DNA of 64,000 nt from Aquabacterium sp. NJ1 (lineage in GTDB: Bacteria; Pseudomonadota; Gammaproteobacteria; Burkholderiales; Burkholderiaceae_C). The stretch spans positions 1,550,001-1,614,000 of the forward strand of contig NZ_JRKM01000001.1 of NCBI RefSeq assembly GCF_000768065.1. Direction: 5' to 3'. Numbering within the stretch: position 1 is the first letter of the stretch; every line of letters begins with the position of its first letter. The notes beneath the pieces are model-generated. The model was given only the letters and a program-made list of their open reading frames with translations. It did not search any database and was not told the origin of the DNA. This document shows, in pieces, positions 59,125 through 64,000 of this stretch. The translations under genes and the position numbers were made by a program.

Positions 59125-61296
59125 ATGCGCAAACTTCACCACCTCTTCCTCATGACGGCACTGGCCAGTGCGTGCCAACTGACTGCCGCCCAAACCTTTG
59201 CGCCAACGACGAGCGAATACAACTGGTCCACCACGGTGAACCAGCTGGGCATGCGCAACATCCACAACCAGGGCATCCTGGGTGAAGGGGTGATCGTGGC
59301 CATGCTGGATACCGGCCTGAACCTGGCCAACCCCGAATTCAGCAACAACAGCCGCATCCTGCGCGGCTACAACGCGGTGGACGGCAGCAGCGACATCGCC
59401 GACAACCTCAACCACGGCACGCACACCACGGGCATCCTGGCTGCACCGGGCAATGGCACCGGCATGTACGGCGTGGCGCCGGAAGCCAGCGTGCTGATGA
59501 TCAAGGTGTTCAACGGTGGCACGGCTGCCGCCTCCGCCATCAACCGCGGCATTGACTATGCGGCCGCCAATGGCGCGCGCGTGATCAACCTCAGCCTGGG
59601 GGCCACCAGCCCCACGGGTGATGCCTCCTTGCGCGCCGTGGCCGCTGCCAACAATGCCGTGATGGTGGTCGCCGCTGGCAATGACAGCGCCAGCAACCCC
59701 AACTGGCCCAGCCGCTATGCCAAGGAAAGCTGGACCAACGGCACCATGATCGTCGTAGGCGCGGTGGATGCCAACAAGCGCCTGGCGTCGTTCTCGAACA
59801 AGGCGGGCGACACGGCCCAGTTCTACCTGGTCGCGCCCGGCGTCAACATCATCTCGTCGTACGGCACGGGCTACGCCTACCTGACAGGCACCTCCATGGC
59901 CGCACCAGCCGTATCGGGCGCGGCAGCCTTGATCACGGGCTACTGGCCGTACCTGCGCGCCAGCCAGGTCGCGGCCATCATGCTCAACACGGCAGACGAC
60001 CTGGGTGCGCCCGGCGTGGACGCGGTCTACGGCCGCGGCATGCTCAATGTGAACCGGGCGCTCTCGCCCATTGGGAGCTACACCTACCGCACCGCCAATG
60101 GCGGCCGCACGACGGTGTCTCTGAACACATCAGGCGTGATGAGCACGCGCCCCAGCGTGAGCACCCCATCGGCCTTCCAGGGACTCAAGACCGAGGTGTT
60201 CGACGAATACGGCCGCAACTACACCAGCGATGAAGGCGCGGCCCTGAGCGGGCGCAGCGTGATGACGCTCAACAGCGTGCTGGGCCGCCCCGACCGCATG
60301 CTGGATGCCGCCGAGCAGGTGCTGAGTTCAGGCAGCAGGTTGACCCGGCTGCAATCGCGCCAGACCGAGGTGCAGCAATCGCTGCGGGTGAGCGCCCACA
60401 ACCAGAGCGGCGAGCCCTGGAACCACGTGCAACACGCGGATGCCTCTGTGGTGATGCTGCGCCAGGCCTCTGGCCTGACGTTCAGCGCAGGCGACGGCGG
60501 GCTGTCCGGCATGAGCCTGGGCTTGATGGGCTCCAGCCTGGCCTCGCGACTGAGTGGCACCGACAGCGCGCTGGGCAACCCCTTGCTGGGCTTTGCGCCC
60601 AGCCACCAGTTCGCGGCCATGGCCATGCCTTTGGGCCGCCACTGGACGGGCCGCGTGGCAGCTGCGCGCTCCAAGGCTTATGACGCGGCTGCAGGTGATG
60701 TGAACCTGGTGGAGCTGAGCTACGAGAACGGCACGCAGGCCTTGAACGTCTCGGCCGGGCAGTTGACAGAACAAGGCATGCTGGGCGGCTACTCGAAGCG
60801 CCAGCTGGGCCTGAACCAGCAGACGGGCACCAACGGCATCACCGTGAGTGGCGCCTGGGCCTTGAATGCCAAGTGGATGTTGACTGGCGCCGTGAGCCGC
60901 ACCCACACAGGCGCCCCCAGCGCCAGCGGCATGCTGATGGCCGGCACCGATGTGCGCGCAGATGGCTATGGCATCGGCCTGGTCCGCCAGGACAACTGGC
61001 GCGCCGATGACCGACTGAGCTTCACCCTGAACGCCCCCTTGCGCGCGCGCAGCGGCACCCTGACCTACAGCGTGGTCACGGGCGTGAATGAAGCCACGGG
61101 TGACCCCGTGTACGGCACCCATACCGTGAACCTGTCGCCCACCGCACGCGAGTGGACCGCCGAAACACGCTATGTGACCCGCCTGAGCGCCAGCACCTCG
61201 GTGAGCGCCGTGGCCGCCTTGCGCGTGCACCCGGATCACGATGGCAGCGCGCCTTCGCAGCTGGCGATGGGCGTGCGCTTCAATCAGGCTTTCTGA
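59125..61296 (+). CDS. Subtilisin-like (S8) autotransporter serine protease
   Basis: This 723-residue secreted protease has a signal peptide at 1-22 (MRKLHHLFLMTALASACQL). The S8 domain (about 50-345) has catalytic Asp62 (MLDTG), His97 (NHGTHTTGI) and Ser257 (GTSMAAP), with Asn186 (AAGND) in the oxyanion hole. A linker leads to a C-terminal barrel of about 270 residues with YENGTQALNVSAGQL and a final VRFNQAF. The start was set by the signal peptide; other in-frame starts lie upstream. Relatives are SphB1- or NalP-like maturation proteases. Confidence 0.88.
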   Translation: MRKLHHLFLMTALASACQLTAAQTFAPTTSEYNWSTTVNQLGMRNIHNQGILGEGVIVAMLDTGLNLANPEFSNNSRILRGYNAVDGSSDIADNLNHGTHTTGILAAPGNGTGMYGVAPEASVLMIKVFNGGTAAASAINRGIDYAAANGARVINLSLGATSPTGDASLRAVAAANNAVMVVAAGNDSASNPNWPSRYAKESWTNGTMIVVGAVDANKRLASFSNKAGDTAQFYLVAPGVNIISSYGTGYAYLTGTSMAAPAVSGAAALITGYWPYLRASQVAAIMLNTADDLGAPGVDAVYGRGMLNVNRALSPIGSYTYRTANGGRTTVSLNTSGVMSTRPSVSTPSAFQGLKTEVFDEYGRNYTSDEGAALSGRSVMTLNSVLGRPDRMLDAAEQVLSSGSRLTRLQSRQTEVQQSLRVSAHNQSGEPWNHVQHADASVVMLRQASGLTFSAGDGGLSGMSLGLMGSSLASRLSGTDSALGNPLLGFAPSHQFAAMAMPLGRHWTGRVAAARSKAYDAAAGDVNLVELSYENGTQALNVSAGQLTEQGMLGGYSKRQLGLNQQTGTNGITVSGAWALNAKWMLTGAVSRTHTGAPSASGMLMAGTDVRADGYGIGLVRQDNWRADDRLSFTLNAPLRARSGTLTYSVVTGVNEATGDPVYGTHTVNLSPTAREWTAETRYVTRLSASTSVSAVAALRVHPDHDGSAPSQLAMGVRFNQAF

Positions 61297-61365
61297 GAGG
61301 CTTCCTGAGCGCCGCCCAAGAGCACTGCCCAAACAAGGCGCCGCAAAAACAAAGCCCACCAAAGC

Positions 61366-61400
61366 AAAAGCCCGCCAGGCAATGCCGAGGCGGGCTTTTT
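61366..61400. terminator. Bidirectional terminator between the autotransporter and rpsI
   Basis: AAAAGCCCGCC pairs with GGCGGGCTTTTT across a 12-nt loop. T-runs occur on both strands. A second hairpin CCGGTG/CACCGG follows at 61411-61428. Confidence 0.8.
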
Positions 61401-61447
61401 GCTCGGGCAGCCGGTGCACAAACACCGGCCAGCCAGAACGAGAAGGA

Positions 61448-61840
61448 TCAGCGCTTGCTGAACTGCTTCCTGCGACGAGCGCCGTGCAGACCGACCTTCT
61501 TACGTTCGACCTCACGGGCATCGCGGGTCACGAAACCAGCGCGGCTCAGTTCGGGCTTCAACGCAGCGTCGAAGTCGATCAGAGCGCGGGTCACGCCGTG
61601 GCGCACAGCGCCAGCTTGACCGGATTCGCCACCACCGTGCACGTTGACCTTGACGTCGAAAGCTTCGACGTTGTTGGTCAGCACCAGAGGTTGCTTGACG
61701 ACCATGATCGAGGTTTGACGGCCGAAATATTGTTCGACAGGCTTACCGTTGACGATGATCTGGCCAGTGCCCTTCTTGATGAAGACGCGAGCGACGGACG
61801 ACTTGCGACGGCCGGTGCCATAGTTCCAGTTACCAATCAT
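61448..61840 (-). CDS. rpsI: 30S ribosomal protein S9
   Basis: S9 binds 16S rRNA, and its C-terminal tail reaches the P-site tRNA. The 130-residue protein starts [20 protein letters not shown] and ends with basic [11 protein letters not shown], as in the family. [19 protein letters not shown] lies mid-protein. It is the second gene of rplM-rpsI, 11 bp after rplM. Confidence 0.98.
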   Translation of the reverse strand: MIGNWNYGTGRRKSSVARVFIKKGTGQIIVNGKPVEQYFGRQTSIMVVKQPLVLTNNVEAFDVKVNVHGGGESGQAGAVRHGVTRALIDFDAALKPELSRAGFVTRDAREVERKKVGLHGARRRKQFSKR

Positions 61841-61851
61841 ATGGCCGCTCC

Positions 61852-62280
61852 TTAGATTTCCAGGGCCTTGGGCTGCTGGGCGGCGTGCGGATGCTCGCTA
61901 CCTGCGTAGACCTTCAGCTTCTTGATCATGGCGTAGCCCAGGGGACCCTTGGGCAGCATGCCCTTGACGGCCTTTTCGATGGCGCGGCCAGGGTGCTTGG
62001 CTTGCATGTCCTTGAACTTCGTGGCGTAGATGCCGCCGGGGAAGCCCGAGTGACGGTAGTAAACCTTGTCGTTGGCTTTGGTGCCAGTGACGCGAATCTT
62101 GTCTGCGTTGACGATGACGATGAAATCGCCGGTGTCTACGTGAGGCGTGTAGATGGCCTTGTGTTTTCCACGCAGACGGAGAGCAACTTCGCTGGCTACT
62201 CGTCCGAGCACCTTATCGGTGGCGTCGATCACAAACCACTCGTGCACTACCTCGGCCGGTTTGGCGCTGAAGGTCTTCAT
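61852..62280 (-). CDS. rplM: 50S ribosomal protein L13
   Basis: L13 is an early 23S-binding ribosomal protein. The start at 62280 ([19 protein letters not shown]) gives the standard 142 residues; the longer upstream frame is spurious. Family segments include [29 protein letters not shown] and [13 protein letters not shown]. It heads the rplM-rpsI operon. Confidence 0.98.
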   Translation of the reverse strand: MKTFSAKPAEVVHEWFVIDATDKVLGRVASEVALRLRGKHKAIYTPHVDTGDFIVIVNADKIRVTGTKANDKVYYRHSGFPGGIYATKFKDMQAKHPGRAIEKAVKGMLPKGPLGYAMIKKLKVYAGSEHPHAAQQPKALEI

Positions 62281-62707
62281 GAGATTTCCTAAGTGGTAAA
62301 AGCTGGTTGACTGCTGACTTTGGTGCCACTTCTTAGGATGTGGTGGCCTCTCAGGCAACAGGGCCCTGATCACGCATCACCTGCAAAAATAACGCAGGCT
62401 CTACCGCAAACCGCCCCGGGCAGCGCTACAAGCGCAACCCTCCCGGCAACCATGTCGGGAATCCGCGAGTATAGCCGGCTTTCGGCGCAGGCTGCAAGAG
62501 GGCCAGGCCGGCAGCACAAAGTTACAGCGCCCGTGCAAGAGTTGACGCACATCAGACCTGCAAAGACCACAGGCTTTCACTTGCCTGTATAGTGGCCGAA
62601 ATTAAGTAGTAACCCTAGGTTTGTACGCTTACTCTTGCATTTGCCTGACAAGGCGCTCGCGCATACTGAAAAAAGACCATCGCTGAGGGTTCGGAAAGGG
62701 GTCAGAC
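62281..62707. other. rplM to GNAT gene intergenic region
   Basis: This 427-bp divergent spacer holds the rplM promoter (62468-62497), a leader of about 190 nt with a CCTGC/GCAGG hairpin near 62374-62403, and the promoter of the GNAT gene. TATAGT at 62588-62593 is a good -10 for the latter, but no -35 fits. The leader could be the site of ribosomal-protein autoregulation. No gene is seen. Confidence 0.5.
62468..62497 (-). promoter_or_regulatory. Promoter of rplM-rpsI
   Basis: TTGCAG (62497-62492) and TATACT (62473-62468) are 18 bp apart on the reverse strand. Both are close to the sigma70 consensus. Confidence 0.7.
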
Positions 62708-63427
62708 ATGACCGCAGTGAAGCCACATGATCAACATCCAGACAGGTTCGGCCTGAGCGCCAAGGATCTGGCCATCCGCCCGCAGGGAACGCCGCAACCC
62801 AAGGCCAGCGCGCCCGAGGGCTGGATCCCCATCCGCGACCTGCATGCGCGGCACCGCCACCGCATCCTGGATCACCTGCTGCACCTGGACGAGCACGACC
62901 GCTACCTGCGCTTTGGCTCGCCGGTGACATCCGACCAGCTCCACAAGTACGTGGCCTCGATCGACTTCAAGCGCGACGAGGTGTTTGGCATCTTCAACCG
63001 CAAGCTGCAACTGGTGGCCGTGGCGCACCTGGCCGCCATGCCGGGCAAAGGCCCGAACGGTGATAACTCCTCCCGGGGCCGTGCCATGGAATTTGGCGTG
63101 TCGGTGCTGCCCGAAGGGCGTGGCCGAGGCCTGGGCATGCGCCTGTTCATGCACGCCATCACCCACGCGCGCAACCAGCATGCCAGCCACATGATGATCC
63201 ATGCGCTGACCGAGAACGCGCCCATGCTGCGCATTGCCGCCAAGGCCGGCGCCATCGTGGAACGCGACGGCCCGGATGCCGAAGCCTGGCTGAAACTGCC
63301 GCCCGATACCGTGGGCACGCACCTGGACAGCTCGCTGCAATCCCTGGCTGCAGAAGTGATCTACCGCGTTAAATACCGCGTGATGCACATCAGCGACTGG
63401 GTGAAGATGCTGATCGCGCCAAACTAA
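62708..63427 (+). CDS. GNAT-family acetyltransferase
   Basis: This 239-residue protein has a GNAT fold over about 35-190: an N-terminal substrate part (DEHDRYLRFGSPVTSDQLHKYV, cited in part), VEFGV-like strand (AMEFGVSVLPEGRGRGLG) with the acetyl-CoA loop, and HALTENAPMLRIAAKAGA. This resembles small Burkholderiales GNATs of unknown substrate. The C-terminal 45 residues are helical. It stands alone, divergent from the ribosomal operon. Confidence 0.85.
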   Translation: MTAVKPHDQHPDRFGLSAKDLAIRPQGTPQPKASAPEGWIPIRDLHARHRHRILDHLLHLDEHDRYLRFGSPVTSDQLHKYVASIDFKRDEVFGIFNRKLQLVAVAHLAAMPGKGPNGDNSSRGRAMEFGVSVLPEGRGRGLGMRLFMHAITHARNQHASHMMIHALTENAPMLRIAAKAGAIVERDGPDAEAWLKLPPDTVGTHLDSSLQSLAAEVIYRVKYRVMHISDWVKMLIAPN

Positions 63428-63522
63428 CGACCCTGCGAGCCCCCTGATCAAGCCCCCTCCGCCTGGGGATTGTTTTCGTGACAAAACCCCGTAACATCCC
63501 CAACACTTGTTTAGGGGGTGAC

Positions 63523-64000
63523 ATGGGGTCCGATCCGATCTTCTGGGGCATTGTGCTGTCCGCCCTGGCTGGCGGCATCTTTCTGGGCCGCGCCTGGCAG
63601 CAGTTCGCCACCCGCGCTGCACGCCGCCGCTGGCCAGCACGATGGAACCTGAACGCCAGGCCGCTGTTCAGCGTGCATGAGCGTGCGCTTTACCGCGAAT
63701 TGCGTGCGGCCTTGCCCAACCACGTCATTCTGGCCAAGGTCAGCCTGCTGCGTTTTTGCCAGTCTGCCGACACCAGTGACGCCAAGGCCTGGTACGACCG
63801 GCTGCAGGCCTTGCACGTGTCCATGGCCGTGTGCTCGCCCAACGGGGTGGTCGTGTCGGTCATCGACATTGAAACCAACCCCGGCAAGGCCACCCGCAAA
63901 TCCCAGAAGCTCAAGGAAGCCGTGCTGGACGCCTGCCGCGTGCGTTATGTGCGCTGCCTGCCCGGGCAATGGCCCGCTGCCCACCTGATGGCAGGCTGGG
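63523..64000 (+). CDS. DUF2726-like protein (partial, 3' end off window)
   Basis: The visible 159 residues begin with a membrane helix (WGIVLSALAGGIFLGRAW). A DUF2726-like nuclease-fold domain follows, starting LFSVHERALYRELRAALP and including HVILAKVSLLRFC and VSVIDIETN. The right edge cuts the gene. TTGTTT and TAACAT with 16 bp between them lie upstream and could be its promoter. Function unknown. Confidence 0.65.
   Translation, partial: MGSDPIFWGIVLSALAGGIFLGRAWQQFATRAARRRWPARWNLNARPLFSVHERALYRELRAALPNHVILAKVSLLRFCQSADTSDAKAWYDRLQALHVSMAVCSPNGVVVSVIDIETNPGKATRKSQKLKEAVLDACRVRYVRCLPGQWPAAHLMAGW

Overview
This window looks like chromosomal DNA of a high-GC, flagellated, polysaccharide-producing betaproteobacterium of the order Burkholderiales, close to the Comamonadaceae or Sphaerotilaceae. 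The evidence is gene content and order (flhDC-motAB, xseB-ispA-dxs, ribD-ribBA-ribH-nusB, a ZTP-type leader before glyA), PEP-CTERM proteins and strong GC3 codon bias. Most of the DNA is core genome. No rRNA, tRNA, CRISPR array or intact insertion sequence was found. The only mobile-derived gene is a REP-associated transposase-like gene that has lost its catalytic tyrosine. The genus is inferred, not shown.

Layout: 1-3469 holds gltB (reverse, cut by the edge) and 3554-4372 a RAYT gene with REP-like repeats. 4634-9482 is a lipid-desaturation island: a ferredoxin-type reductase and three tandem fatty-acid desaturases, the third with its own promoter and a folded leader. 9779-13976 carries motility genes (flhDC, motAB, cheYZ). 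14011-17449 has an AlgR/AlgZ-like two-component system divergent from argH. 17521-21758 has gtrA, a hemerythrin and the isoprenoid operon xseB-ispA-dxs. 22174-28916 has a Rieske oxygenase, a DMT exporter, a ZIP transporter, ppx, a TssQ-like lipoprotein and a Ser/Thr kinase. 28944-32447 is the riboflavin cluster with nusB.

32582-39661 is a type IV minor pilin operon (fimT-pilV-pilW-pilX-pilY1-pilE) whose first five genes overlap by ATGA. 39747-44746 has nrdR, glyA with a ZTP riboswitch, a lytic transglycosylase and ubiD. 44944-47161 has an ElyC-like protein, msrA and pdxH. 47300-49742 is an AT-richer patch with a degenerate MobA-like protein and two outer-membrane barrels. 49964-51832 has two near-identical PEP-CTERM genes. 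52078-58857 has tyrS, an M23 peptidase, anmK, erpA, bactofilin, a DUF6776-like protein and argC. 59125-64000 has a subtilisin-type autotransporter, rpsI/rplM, a GNAT enzyme and a DUF2726-like protein.

The regulatory DNA is the least ordinary part. The two PEP-CTERM genes share a promoter and an odd palindrome (GGGGT-N-ACCCC) placed exactly 80 bp from the -35 box in both. A consensus CRP-type site lies between argC and the autotransporter. The ZTP leader of glyA has a plausible switching arm near the start codon. A cluster of perfect hairpins after ubiD may be a small RNA. An AlgR-like sequence precedes fimT, which fits the AlgZ/AlgR genes in the same window. No wholly new multi-gene system is evident.
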